Shown here: positions 20,611 through 31,901 of the stretch, in pieces
How the letters are laid out: every line of letters begins with the position of its first letter
How positions within the stretch are numbered: position 1 is the stretch's first letter
Source of the DNA: Parietichytrium sp. I65-24A
Lineage: Eukaryota; Sar; Bigyra; Thraustochytrida; Thraustochytriidae
Direction of reading: 5' to 3'
NCBI GenBank assembly: GCA_012862575.1
Contig: BLSF01000011.1
Location: 124,001-188,000, forward strand
Length of the DNA: 64,000 nucleotides
Program-made: the position numbers and the translations under genes
Notes under the pieces: generated by a model
The model's database searches: none
What the model saw: only the letters and a program-made list of their open reading frames with translations
What the model was told of the DNA's origin: nothing

Positions 20611-22852
20611 GCATTTTCTTGCTCCGAACGTACATTTTAGCTGATATATATAGAGATACAAACCTAACTCGTGTATGTTTCAAAATTCAGCAAAAGATTT
20701 TGATGACCAAAATGAACTCTTTGACTCAGCGCCCATCCTAGATCGCGCGTGAGAAAGAGAGCTTGTGTAAAAGGTGTGAGTTCCCGGTCCTCGACGGCCC
20801 CGTTCATCCAACTTTTGCTACGTCGGAATATGTCGAAAAAATCCTCACAAGTTGAAAACAAAGAGGCTCTCTGGCACTACACTGGAATAGAAACAACGTA
20901 CATTACGACTAGCTAGAGAGATAAATAAAGTAGCATACGCTAAACGATCCTATTCTTATCTGTTTACAATAGCTACTACTATAGCAGTGATGGAAACTAA
21001 GCGCTCTGCCTACCAACCATAGACGTAGCAAGTTGTGGAAAAATTGCATGTAAGCACTTTTCCACGAAGTTCAGATGACTTTTACAACTTTTACACTCGA
21101 GCGCGATGCCGATGTTTGGAATTCCGAACGGAAGAAATCACCATTTTCAGAGCCTCGGCGACCGAAACTCCAGAGTCTCTTAGAAATCTATGGAATCGCA
21201 TGAGGGTCAGGAAACAACGGAGATATTTGACCACCGTTGCAAACTAGTTCCAATCAAGACTCTAGTAGCTCTATTTTGGATCGTGGGATACGTCGCAATC
21301 ACGACAAACCCTACACTTATCGCTAACAATCGGTAGGACTGAAAGTTTCTTTTGTACTCTTTCCTCATCTTTCCTCCCTCATCGTCAATCTTGACTGACC
21401 ATGAAATAAGATGTTCATCGATAGGAAAGCCCTGAAAACTTGAACGCGCAGTTTCATTCTTCATCAGAGACAAGACACCAAAGCAAGGTGTGCGTGGCTA
21501 CATAGCTATCCATCACTTCATTGTGCTGTGTGCTATGCTTCACAGTTGATTTGCCAGAAGGTAATTCACTGTCAGGTCGTCTTTTGTGGCACAAGATATC
21601 TATCTTGTATGGCTTCACCTTAATTAGTGCAGTATGTAGAGTCCTCCTACCATCCGCAACTTGGTGCATGAGTGAAATCAGGGCAGACAGGATGAGCACT
21701 TTGATTGGTTTGCAGCGCCACACTTGGAGAAAAAGAAGAGCAAAATGCAAATGCAAATGCAATAACTCTCTCCGTTGTGAGGATTGATGTGCGCATCAAG
21801 TACTCACAGTCAGTCAGTACCGGTACGGAGATTGCTGAAAGCACTGTGAGACCGTGAGAAAGCTAACCAGTACTTTTGGCAGTGAGTGAGTGTGCACATG
21901 AGTGTACTTGTACTGAGCACACTTTCGAAGTTCAAAGCTTTCAACGCTTTCATTGAACAACACTTTGGACGGGAACTTGCGCCTTATGTTCTTGTCCTTC
22001 TTGTGCCAAAGGCGCCAACTCTACACTAATATTTCTTTCCTTTCATGCAGCAAGTCAAGGCAACGAATACGCCAGTGTAGTGTACTTACGAGTACTGACT
22101 GAGTGCCGCGATATCAGCTCGATATGAGAGATCGAAGTGAGCAGTTTCCCACCACGTACAAATGAATGAATGTCGAGATAAGGGCTTCTTATTTCTTTGG
22201 TCCCGAAGCTTTCTGTTCTGAAATGAATTCTGTTCTATACTGTTCTGACGATTAAAATTTAAAGTTTTAAAATTTTAAAGTTTACTGTTTCAAAAAATCA
22301 AATTTAAAATTATTTCACGAGAATCTGTCTTGCACTTCTGAAAATTAAATTTTGACTTCTTACCACATCTATGTAGAACTCCATACGATTCGCTAACCAC
22401 CGTATCCTCTTCTTTATAGGAGTGATTAGTGCATCCAACAAATTGCAAACCATGCAAGTTCCAATAAATCCATCTCTTACCGAATTGCATATCTAAACGT
22501 ATAGGAACCAGAGGCTCTCAGAAATCTCCAAAATTCAAAACCACTCACAAAATAAGTAATAATCTTCTCTCTCTCTCTCTCTCTCCTCTCTCTCAAATCG
22601 AAACAATAAATCCACGAGGTCCTACTGCCCGTCCTGAGAGGGCCGCACAACCAACTCCTACTCCGCCCCTCACACCCCTCACACCCCTCACACGCCAGCA
22701 AGTGTACGCGTTCCTCGCACTCCGTCCCCGCTGCCCTAACAGTCTCTATCCCACCTCAATAAACCTGCCATACGCGCACACTTTTCGCACACCGCAGATT
22801 TGTCAGCAGTTGCTGTTTCCTGTTTCCTGTTTGCTGTTTGTTGTGTGGGAAG
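20611..22852. other. Intergenic region
   Basis: No supported gene in 2.2 kb. It holds GTAC/CAGT motif copies (21801-21826, 21901-21916, 22081-22100), an AT-rich palindromic stretch around 22250-22310, and a (CT)n microsatellite at about 22566-22594. The last 100 bp are probably the 5' UTR of the phosphatidylserine synthase gene. Confidence 0.45.
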
Positions 22853-24934
22853 ATGCCTTCGCGCAGCAGGACGCCGGAGCCAAAGCGTCGCAGGAAGCCA
22901 TTGCAAGAGGAGCTGGACGCGGAGGAGGAGGAGACTCAAGATGTGCGTTCTGAAGAAGTGGCCGCCGGAGTAGATGGCCAGGAGGATGTCGCAGAGGAGA
23001 AATCGGCCAAGGCTGCGGTGACGGTGGTGGAGAAGGCCGTGGTGGTGGAGACGAAGACTGTGGTGGTGGAGAAGGAGGTGAGCGCGGGCGGCGAGAAGCT
23101 TGCGCGAAAGATGCAGGAGCCCACGCCGGGGAATATTCAAGAAGAAGGGTTCATTGATGCGTTTTACCAGCCGAGATCGTTTTCGGCTCTCCTGCTGCTT
23201 GTGGTTCTCATTGTGTTTCTGACCATCTATCGGGAAGATACTTTTGTAAGTTTGGGACACGGGGAGGCTGGTTTTTGATTGGCCTTGCTTTGATGTTAGT
23301 ACGCTCGCGCGATGATCGGAATCTAACTTTCGATACTTACTCGTTCTTTCTCAGCTGGGCTGGATTCAAAGCTCTGTTGACACCCCTTCCAATACGACAT
23401 TGTGCGAACCTGCTTGCGCAGACTGCGAGAATTGTGGCCAGGCATGCGGAGACAGCAACAGGATTAAAGCGGGAATTCTCCTTGCATCAGTGTCATTTCT
23501 CTTGTACTGCGGCATCCAGCTCCGGGACTCTCATTTGCTACGCCCACACCCTGCTGTCTGGAGAGTGGTGCATGGGGCCGGACTTTTGTACTTCATCTTG
23601 CTCGTATATCTGTTGTGCCAGGACTACAGCGGAGTGGTCAATTTCCTCAAGCTCTTCGATCCGAGAGCAGGCATGCACGAAAAAGAGAAAGACTACGGGT
23701 CGGATTGCCGTCTCTATGTGCCAAACTCGCCCGACCCATGGAAGAACCTCAAACATCAAGTGTATGATCGCTTTGTAATCGCACACTTTCTTGGATGGAC
23801 CTTGAAGGCTCTCATTCTGCGCGATTGGGGATTGATGTAAGTTTCGCTCCACATGCCATGACTTGTTGGTGTATTTATTTTACCGTAGAGTTAATAGGTA
23901 TTCTGACCTCTCTCCCCTCTTCCCCTTGATGCGTGTAATATAGGTGGGTTGCTTCTGTGCTCTTCGAGATCCTAGAGATTTCGTTTCAGCACATGTGGCC
24001 AAACTTTAACGAGTGCTACTGGGACCACCTCATTCTGGATATATTTGGTTGCAACTTTGGAGGCATGTGCTTTGGTATGTACCTGGTGAAATTTCTTGGA
24101 ACGCATCACTTTGACTGGACCGGAAACAGAATCGACTCCATCATTAGCCCAATCGGCAAGATGAAGAGAGTTGCGCTTCAGTTCACCCCGTACGATTTTG
24201 AGACCTACCGGTGGCAAGTGTTCTCGACTTGGCGGCATGCGGTGATCGGCTTTTCTGTTCTTTTCATACTCATGCTCGGAGAGCTCAACGCCTTCTTCTT
24301 GAAATCGACCTTCAAGATCCCGATTGACAGTGACATCAATCTCTACCGTCTGTGTTTCTGGGTTCTTATGACCTACATGTCAATCTTCGAGTTTCATCAC
24401 TTTGCAGCCGGAAAGAGTCGCAGGGTCGGTGTGAACAGTTGGTTAGCTGGCTCACTGGTGAGCCTTGAGTTTCTTCTGGTCGCCAAGCACATTCACTCGC
24501 AAAGTCTCTTTTCCTTTGAGGAACTCAAGCCTCGTTTCTACATTACCGCCGGATGGCAAGCTACTGGCGTAGTCTTCACGCTCTTGTGCCTCACCAAAGC
24601 CCTCCGAAGAATTGTTCTGTGGTGGGGCGGTGCCGAAGAAGTGGTTCCTCCGTCATCCAGAGCGCCACCACAAGACAAGACCCTTCAGCCTTCCCTCAAG
24701 CCACGGTCCGTATCCTTCAACTCGATTGATGATGACGTTCGTCCATACGTTCGAGCGGGAATGTTCTTAAACCAGGTGTTTCAGTTCCTCACCTACGCTC
24801 TTCCAGTGCCTCTCATGGTTGTTTTGGTTATCGACTGCTTTAGGACCGTCAACCATCCAACTCCTCGCCCAGACGACACTGAGTGGCACAAATATCTGCT
24901 CGGAAATCTTACCCAGCTTCCCTCGTGGAGCTAG
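22853..24934 (+). CDS. Phosphatidylserine synthase, base-exchange type (PSS/PTDSS family)
   Basis: Three exons: 22853-23245, 23355-23836 and 23944-24934, coding 621 residues. Both introns (109 and 107 bp) begin GTAAGTTT and end in AG, and splicing restores the frame exactly. The product is a polytopic ER membrane enzyme that would swap the head group of phosphatidylcholine or phosphatidylethanolamine for serine. The diagnostic block spans the second splice junction: LRDWGLM, then WPNFNECYWDH, then LDIFGCNFGGMCFGM, close to animal and plant PTDSS1-type enzymes. The N-terminal 100 residues are cytosolic, basic then Glu/Val-rich (repeated VVVE), followed by several hydrophobic helices and a LRDWG-preceding HFLGW segment. 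The start is the first ATG (MPSRSRTPEPKRRR) after a pyrimidine-rich leader. An AATAAA lies at about 25068. Confidence 0.9.
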
Positions 24935-25117
24935 AAAGGATCAATCACCTTGAGTATGCGGAAAATTTTAAAAGGAAAAGAACATAAAAGATTTGATGGT
25001 TTGACTGTTTCGCTTTCTTTTCGCAAAATGCCACTGTGCACGGCAGTAAGAGGAGTCTTGGCACCAAATAAAACTGACGCTCGCTCAAAACATTCTTCAA
25101 TTTCAGGCTTTTGAGAA

Positions 25118-28100
25118 CTAACGACGGCCTACTCTAGGCGCAGGCTTCGTCACGATTTCTTCCTCATCTTCCTCTTCCTCCTCTTCATCATCGTCCTCTT
25201 CTTCTTCTTCTTCTTCACTGTCCTCCTCGCCCTCCTCACCTTCGTCTTCGTCGTCTTCTTCGCTACTAGCTTCCTCTTCTTCGCTCTCCTCGTGGCTTGC
25301 TCCATCATTTGGCCCATCGTCAAAAGAATCGCGCATTCTCGTTCTCCCACGCATACCAAGCCGATTTGACTCCGCTTCTGACTCTTCATCTTCCTCTTCC
25401 TCTTCTTCTTCTTCTTCTTCTTCTTCTTCTTCCTCCTCCTCCTCCTCTTCGTCTTCTTCCTCCTCTTCGTCTTCTTCCTCTTCTTCGCCTTCTTCCTCCT
25501 CTTCTTCACTCTCTTCGCTTTCTTCCTTCTCTCCTTCCACTCGACCATTTGGAGTCAAATGAACCGGAAGTTTGCCGCCAGTACCTGCGGAAGTGGCGCT
25601 GGGTCTCGAAAATGTAGTTTTGCTTGTGACGACTTGCTGCTTGACCACCTCTTCCCTTTTGGTAACGACAACATCTGGCGCCTTCTTTTCCACCTGTGCG
25701 CTCGCTGCCAGAGGCTTCGCGGGCTTTGATGACTTGGGTGCCGGTGGTGCAACTGGAGGCTGGGCGGCATTTTTAGCTGGCTTCTTCCCAAAGGTCGTTG
25801 GTCGCGACTGCCGAGTCGCTAGTTTTGGTGGTTCCTGATCTTTCACCTTCCCCTTCGCTGTATAAATGCGAGCATTGCGCCTCGCAAGGCGCCCTGTCTG
25901 TAATTTGTACAAGAACACTCTCGCCGCCTTTTGGACTACACAAGCAAGGTGAAAGTACCGCTCCTCTTTCATCACTTCCAAGATGGTAAAGGTGAACTGA
26001 CGGAGAAAGATCTTGGACTTTCCGCACTGAAACTCCTCCCCGTGCACCAGTTGGGCCTGGTGCGCGATTTTCATAACGTTCCTCTTCTGCGTTTCGAAAG
26101 ACGCTTTTTCTGCGAGCCTGCGAGCCTTGTACGGAACACCCCTTTTCCCCAAAACAGCATATCTCTGGAGAAATTCCGCAAAGCTGAACCGGTACGGGTA
26201 ACCTGCCCTGGCAACCTGGATGAGCTGGAGCACACCAGAGTAACGTAGCTGGCTGACAAGTCGTTTTCGATCCAGATTTGCAGGCAAATTCACGTCATTT
26301 GGCTTCAAGCATCGCACAAAGTGGGTATTGCTCGCACGAATATTTTCAATCGCCACCTTGAGCTGTGCCTTGAAGTGCGATCCCACCGTTTTCTGTTGAA
26401 GAGATTGCGGAAGTTTTCGCGAAGCGCCTCCCTTTTGCGACAACATGTGTTGTGCGCCTTGCGCTCCGCCTTGGAATGGAGACGCCAGTGCCCCGCCTTG
26501 AACATCGCTTGCGCTATCGCCGAGATTTGCGTCAAAATAGGCTGCGATATCAGCACCTCCAGCGGCGTCCTTTGCTTCATGAGGAAGCAAAACTTTCAGA
26601 ATACTGTTTTTTGATTCTCTCGTTAGATCTACGGCCTCTTGCCGAAGTTCGTTCTTGTTTTTCCGGAAGAAACCTTCTCCAAAATAAGTGACATCTCCAG
26701 CAAAGTGACGGATGGTGAAGCAGTACGCTGCCTTCTCTTCGCGAGTGGGGTTCAAAAAGCGCTTGAACTTGGGTGGGAGATGTTCATAGAGTTTGTTGCA
26801 CAGCGTCTTGTCATTTCCTTGAGGGAACATGCAACTTTCGTCCATCAGGGAAATGAGTCCAATCGGCTTGCTCTCAATCATGTCCAGGCATGCTTGATTG
26901 TCCGGGAACCTGATAAAAGCCCAGTCGATTCCCTCTTCGTCGTACTCGTACTGGTCCTTTTTGAAAACTGCATCGTTGAATAACCGCTGAAGCTGCTCGT
27001 TGCAATAGTTTATCATCAGCTGCTCAAACCCATTTCTATCAAAGACTTCGAAACCGAAAACATCCAAAAGCCCAATTGTGTATTCAGCATAGAAAACCCC
27101 TTCCTCGGTTTCCACAGTGTCCTTCTCGCCCGGCTTTTTCTTGCTCCGGGACCCCCACAAGCGTCGCCGAGGCCCGGCCGAACCAAAAGTGGCCCCGTCG
27201 TTTAGCAGCTCTGCCTCTGCCTCTCCCCCTTTTAAACCATCGCTTTTTTGGCGTTGTGCAATGGATTTGTTGATTCGCCAAACCATCCAGCCGAACAGTC
27301 GCTCGTATATTGTCATTGCGAGCGCATCCCGCGCTTCCATCGCGCCAGCCATTGTGAGTGATTTTTCGAAAGCCTCGTCCGGCCGAGAAACGACGGTAGT
27401 GCGACTGTTCTCCGCTGCGCGCTCATCGGAACCACGGACTCGGATGACACGCTTGCAGAGTGACCGTTCCAAAGCATCAGCGTCAACTTGCAAGAGCTTA
27501 CAGACCGCGAGGCAAGATTGCATGGTCTTGTCGTCAAATTTGATGCGGCACTCCTGTTCCCAACCGAAGGTCTCGAACTCAAGGTTGCCGAGGTGGAGGA
27601 CACCCGCAACAATGTCAAAAACATCCTCCATTTCCTCCTCTGTAAACCCAATGTCAAACATTGCCTGCACGGTGTTGCTCCAATGCCAAGCGTCCGAGAG
27701 TTCGGACGGTCGAAGCATGTTCTCCTTTCCTGATATGAATGCGAATGATTCCAAGCCCCCGTCAAAAACCCAGCGCTCCAGTTGCTCCTCGGACCCACCG
27801 GCAGCCATTGAGTAAAATACATGAAAATTGCGCTCGTTCATTGCCTGGTGCGTTAAACGAGCCTTTTCCAGCAAATAAGTTGTCACGCCGCCACCAACAA
27901 TTGCGCCGGAGTCCTTGTTGAACCGCACATTGATCATTTTCCCAAAACGCGACGAGTTGTCGTTTCGAATTGTGCAAGCATTGCCAAACATCTCCAAGAC
28001 CGGATTTGACTGCAAAACTCTCCCGGACACTTCTCCATCATCACCTCCAAATTTCTGCGCCGGTGCGTTGTCCTCTGCGACAGCTGGTGATTCTGTATCC

Positions 28101-28813
28101 TCCTTTCCCTTCTTTCCTTTCTTCGCCTTTTTGGTGGACTTTTTATTCTTGGCGTCGGCAACAGCGCCATTTGACGCGTCCCCGGCAAGGCTGCGTTGCC
28201 CGGAGCGCCACCGGCTCATCTCCGTTAGCGCTCTCAGCACAATCTTGGTGCTCTCCGTCTTTCCAGCACCGGACTCGCCGGACACCAAGACAGTCTGGTT
28301 TAGCCCGCCTCTTTCCATAATGTCCGCGTACGCCCGTGCAGCGACGCCGTACACATGAGCCGGTAGCTCGTCTCCAGCCCCAGCCGTGGCATACTTGAGA
28401 ACCTGCTCCGGACCATACATTGCCCGCACTTCGCGGAAAGGATTGAGCGCCAAGAGAACTCGCCCGGAGTAAGTGTAGATGTAGTCCTGCGAGAATCTCT
28501 GCTCCAGCGCCTCGATGAGCCCCGGCTCGTGCAGAGCTTCCAGCTGCGTGAGGTCATCAATTCTAGCGTACACTTTCGGGCCTTTCGTCCTGCGCACTTC
28601 GCACTGAGTCCGCGCGTCTACGATGCGTGTGCGCCCGCGCGACATGCCTTTGGTTGGAAGTTCTTTGCCAAGGTACACAGAAATAAACGCCCCTGCGTCG
28701 TCCGCGTCAGCCTCGTCCATCTCCGACGCCCTGCCAAGCACGATGGCCTCCACCCATGCTCGCTCAGGGTCTCGGACCCATACCTTGCCGCCCTTTTTGA
28801 GCTTGCGCTCCAT
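25118..28813 (-). CDS. Unconventional myosin heavy chain with poly-acidic tail
   Basis: Single-exon gene of 1231 residues starting at a true ATG. It is an actin-based motor ATPase. The motor domain has the P-loop GESGAGKT (179-186), switch I NDNSSRFGK (284-292) and switch II DVFGFE followed by GFEQLMINYCNEQLQ, and the actin-interface block IRASNTHFVRCLKPN. Loop 1 carries a Lys-rich insertion (about 203-264). After the converter there is one clear IQ-like segment (VVQKAARVFLYKLQTGRL), then a Pro/Lys-rich linker and a tail of about 130 residues dominated by uninterrupted Glu runs. No coiled-coil, FERM, MyTH4 or lipid-binding tail is evident, so cargo is unclear and the motor is likely monomeric. 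The myosin class cannot be settled without a tree. The Glu repeats make this stretch prone to length variation. Confidence 0.92.
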   Translation of the reverse strand: MERKLKKGGKVWVRDPERAWVEAIVLGRASEMDEADADDAGAFISVYLGKELPTKGMSRGRTRIVDARTQCEVRRTKGPKVYARIDDLTQLEALHEPGLIEALEQRFSQDYIYTYSGRVLLALNPFREVRAMYGPEQVLKYATAGAGDELPAHVYGVAARAYADIMERGGLNQTVLVSGESGAGKTESTKIVLRALTEMSRWRSGQRSLAGDASNGAVADAKNKKSTKKAKKGKKGKEDTESPAVAEDNAPAQKFGGDDGEVSGRVLQSNPVLEMFGNACTIRNDNSSRFGKMINVRFNKDSGAIVGGGVTTYLLEKARLTHQAMNERNFHVFYSMAAGGSEEQLERWVFDGGLESFAFISGKENMLRPSELSDAWHWSNTVQAMFDIGFTEEEMEDVFDIVAGVLHLGNLEFETFGWEQECRIKFDDKTMQSCLAVCKLLQVDADALERSLCKRVIRVRGSDERAAENSRTTVVSRPDEAFEKSLTMAGAMEARDALAMTIYERLFGWMVWRINKSIAQRQKSDGLKGGEAEAELLNDGATFGSAGPRRRLWGSRSKKKPGEKDTVETEEGVFYAEYTIGLLDVFGFEVFDRNGFEQLMINYCNEQLQRLFNDAVFKKDQYEYDEEGIDWAFIRFPDNQACLDMIESKPIGLISLMDESCMFPQGNDKTLCNKLYEHLPPKFKRFLNPTREEKAAYCFTIRHFAGDVTYFGEGFFRKNKNELRQEAVDLTRESKNSILKVLLPHEAKDAAGGADIAAYFDANLGDSASDVQGGALASPFQGGAQGAQHMLSQKGGASRKLPQSLQQKTVGSHFKAQLKVAIENIRASNTHFVRCLKPNDVNLPANLDRKRLVSQLRYSGVLQLIQVARAGYPYRFSFAEFLQRYAVLGKRGVPYKARRLAEKASFETQKRNVMKIAHQAQLVHGEEFQCGKSKIFLRQFTFTILEVMKEERYFHLACVVQKAARVFLYKLQTGRLARRNARIYTAKGKVKDQEPPKLATRQSRPTTFGKKPAKNAAQPPVAPPAPKSSKPAKPLAASAQVEKKAPDVVVTKREEVVKQQVVTSKTTFSRPSATSAGTGGKLPVHLTPNGRVEGEKEESEESEEEEEEGEEEEEDEEEEEDEEEEEEEEEEEEEEEEEEEEDEESEAESNRLGMRGRTRMRDSFDDGPNDGASHEESEEEEASSEEDDEDEGEEGEEDSEEEEEEEDDDEEEEEEDEEEIVTKPAPRVGRR

Positions 28814-30683
28814 CTTTGCCCCAAAACTACGCCTTGGGACGAACTACGGCCCCAATCTTCGCAAACGATGCAACGATCGCAAGCAATCAATGCAACAAAA
28901 GCAACTTGCAGTTCAACGGAAGCAGTCAAACAGCCAACCAAAGAACAATCAAAGCAGCGGCCGACCCTTGATGCCTCCCTTTACTTTGATTTCTCGTTCT
29001 TCAAACTGCTGCTGCAGCCCCGTTCCTCCAAGCCCCGCGAAGCGTTGTAAGCTCCAATCCCGCTGCCCTGCGCCTTGCAATGTATATCAAAGGTACCCGT
29101 CTGTTCGTGACGTGCTGGCGCACATACATATATGTGTTATGTATATGTTTATGTATATCCGCAGCAAGCTCCAAGTCTTCCCGCTCCTCGCGAATCCTCC
29201 AACAACAACCGTGGCACAAGCGGAGGCCGAGTACGAGGGTCAGCTATTCGCCCGCGCAAACGCGTATGCTCAGCGCGCACCAGGACAAGTCTCCCCAGTC
29301 GCTACGGTTTTCTTTAACTAGATACCCTCGTGGTCCTAGGCCCTCACTGTTCTGGTGTGTACGCGCGAGCTTCGTGGATAGAGCATTCGGTAGGAGTACA
29401 TGTGCACGGCTAAGAGTAGGCGGTTTCACCACAGCCGAGTCCTAGCGAGATGAGTAAGAGAATGTGGTGGCGGTAAATTGCGGGCAGGTTTGGGCGGATT
29501 ACTGGTCTGTTAGGTGAATGATAATACATGATGAAAGCGAGGAGAAGAACACATGGAAGCATCGCATCTGTGCATTGCGTTCTTCTCGACTTGCAACTTC
29601 CGTGCTCTGCATTCTGACGTGTGCATTCAAGATCAGAGAGCGAGGTTCTCACAGCCAGTTCTGAAAGAAGAACTTTCAATTTCTGAGTCTTGGCATACGG
29701 GAACCGATCTTCGAAATCCAGACATCTCTATCGAACTCATTCGAACTCCGAAGTTTGAGGGCTTCGAAACTACTGACCGTCGCATCAAAGTAAAGTAGAT
29801 GCTATGTTTGTCTGACACAGTCGCCGGGGAAGGAAACGTTCGTGGGAATTTCTTTTCATTTGCCAATCTCCAGTACTGCATGCGACCATTTCTCTGAGTC
29901 TGCGAACACTTGTCATACATGATTTACACCAAAATCGTTACCTGTGTGGCATGCGTCCTTCTTTAAATTATACATAGGTACAATCATGGAACTATTACAG
30001 CACAATTAATCTCTACCGCCATGTCGCATCCTTACTCTCCCTCTGTAGGCATCCCTATCTACTAGTTGTGCGACTATTTGAACATAGAGTGGCTATGGAG
30101 AGCAGTGCGAAAAGCATAGCTATGCAATGTGGTGGTAGATGAAAGTATAGGAGGGATTAGTATTTATCCGGTCATACACTCGTAAATTGAATTCTTCACT
30201 TTTGGAAGACTTTTGGAAGGAACTATTATTACTTCATTTCTGACAGTGAATGCTGTTCTGATTTCGTCATTTCGTTCATTGTTCAATGAAAAATGAAACT
30301 ACTAAAGGCAAGACAAGAATTAGAACGGGGAGCCAAAGTAGTGAATGTAGGCAAATCATCGCGAATCTTCAAAATACGAAAAAAGCTTTCGGTGAACTTC
30401 CTCTGAGTTTCGCATTGCCTATGGGCCATTGATTAGTGCGTTCAATATATAAAACTTGGCTACTCGAGTTTGAGCACAGCAATCGTGAACGATTCTATCG
30501 CTTCGATGTACAGACTTCCGCAAGTCGATAGATGCTGAAGGAGAGCTGGAGGAAAAGTAAAGGAGACGCAAGTCGTCGAAAGCATCATCCCGCCGAGGTG
30601 GCAAGACGAGAAGACGTGGCATGCTTGAATCACTCGGGCGGTGAGCTGGGTAGACAAGATCGCGGAAGTAGACGTGCGAGAAG
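28814..30683. other. Intergenic region
   Basis: The 1.9 kb between divergent genes hold a TATGTATATG-type AT/GT microsatellite (29122-29160) and AT-rich segments around 29940-30300. Open frames at 28529-29321 overlap the myosin 5' end on the other strand and look like shadows. A TATA-like element sits at 30446. Confidence 0.4.
30446..30454 (+). promoter_or_regulatory. Candidate TATA box of the coiled-coil gene
   Basis: TATATAAAA lies about 240 bp upstream of the ATG at 30684, in otherwise mixed sequence. The spacing allows a 5' UTR of about 200 nt. Support is by motif only. Confidence 0.35.
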
Positions 30684-31688
30684 ATGGAGGACTTTGTGAA
30701 CCCGAACGAGATGGGCGTGGACAGGAATCGGCTGGCGAAAGCGTCTTCGCTCAAGCACGCACTGGAAATGTACGGCGTCAAGCCCGGCGATAAGGTCAGC
30801 GTGCGCGACTTGGTGATTTACACGTCAGAGATAGAACATGAGTTGCAGACCGCGTTGCGGGAGATGCAAGAGAAGAAAAGCTACCAAGAAGCCGCACGGT
30901 TGCGAGACATGCTCGGGTCTCTCAAGGACGAGTTTGTGGCCATGCAGGTGCAGACCACGGCTGGAGAGCAAAACAGGGAGAGGAAGAACCTGGAGAAGGC
31001 CAAGGGCGCGATCCGGAGAAACGAGAGTCAGTCGTACGCGGAGGCAGAGGCAGAACTCGCTATTTTGTGCAAAAAGAAGCGCAAGGACTTGCTGCACGTG
31101 CATTCCATCCAGCGAAGCAACCTGGAATCGTACATCTCCAACCTGCATAGGCCGCGCGTGAGGTACTCGAAAGGGCTGTTGGACATGATGCACAGCGAGA
31201 AGCACATGTCCAAGCTGCACCAGTATGAGTCAGCGAGCCAGCTGAGCAAATACATCCGCGAGAGGGCGCCGCAGGAAAACGCCAAGCACGAGAAAGCTCT
31301 CAATCACAGAGAAGCAGTCCTCCGGCGGAACCTGCAAACGCGGCACGAATTCGAGCTAGCCAAGATGGACGAGAAGCTCTTCGACATGCAGCTCCGGCTC
31401 CGCAACTCGCGCGAGAAGCAAAAGTCGCTAACGGACTCGCGGCTGGAGATCCACTCTGGCGAGATGAAGCACCGCTACTCGGTTACCAACCCGGAAAAGT
31501 TCTGCGCCGTTCGCGGCGGCAAGGTCATCCCCGTCGTTCGTCAGCGCGCCAACTTCCACTCCACCGACGCCGCATTCCGCGGCACGCAGCTCCTGGACAC
31601 CGTCCAGGGAAACGCCATCAAGAACGTCGTCAGCCTCTGCTCCATCCACCGTTTCGACGCCGGCATGGACCAGCCCTTCTTGTCCTGA
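30684..31688 (+). CDS. Coiled-coil protein with UVR-like motif, unknown function
   Basis: Single-exon gene of 334 residues. The start ATG has a strong context (aagATGG). The protein is charged and almost wholly helical, with no signal peptide or membrane span. Residues about 48-90 (ALREMQEKKSYQEAARLRD followed by MLGSL) resemble the UVR motif, a helical hairpin found in UvrB/UvrC and in Clp adaptors. Further heptad-like stretches run to about residue 260 (LRNSREKQKSLTDSRLEIH). The last 60 residues, after MKHRYSVTNPEKF, are less helical. A role as a scaffold or protein adaptor is a guess. It lies 214 bp upstream of the DNA glycosylase gene in the same direction, with strong GC bias at third positions like that neighbour. 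Confidence 0.7.
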   Translation: MEDFVNPNEMGVDRNRLAKASSLKHALEMYGVKPGDKVSVRDLVIYTSEIEHELQTALREMQEKKSYQEAARLRDMLGSLKDEFVAMQVQTTAGEQNRERKNLEKAKGAIRRNESQSYAEAEAELAILCKKKRKDLLHVHSIQRSNLESYISNLHRPRVRYSKGLLDMMHSEKHMSKLHQYESASQLSKYIRERAPQENAKHEKALNHREAVLRRNLQTRHEFELAKMDEKLFDMQLRLRNSREKQKSLTDSRLEIHSGEMKHRYSVTNPEKFCAVRGGKVIPVVRQRANFHSTDAAFRGTQLLDTVQGNAIKNVVSLCSIHRFDAGMDQPFLS

Positions 31689-31901
31689 GCACTCTTTTCC
31701 CCATATGCGTGGACCTACAGCTTCCACGCCTATTGTCCTATGTCCGCCGCGTACACACTGCATGTATGCGTACACGCACTGCGTACGCCGCGTACGTCGC
31801 GCCAGCCTAAACCTGTATGAAACCACAACGACACTCGCCTTCCTGTTCTCTCTCTCTTCCACTCTTCCACTTTCACAACTCCACTCTCTCCACTCATCCC
31901 G

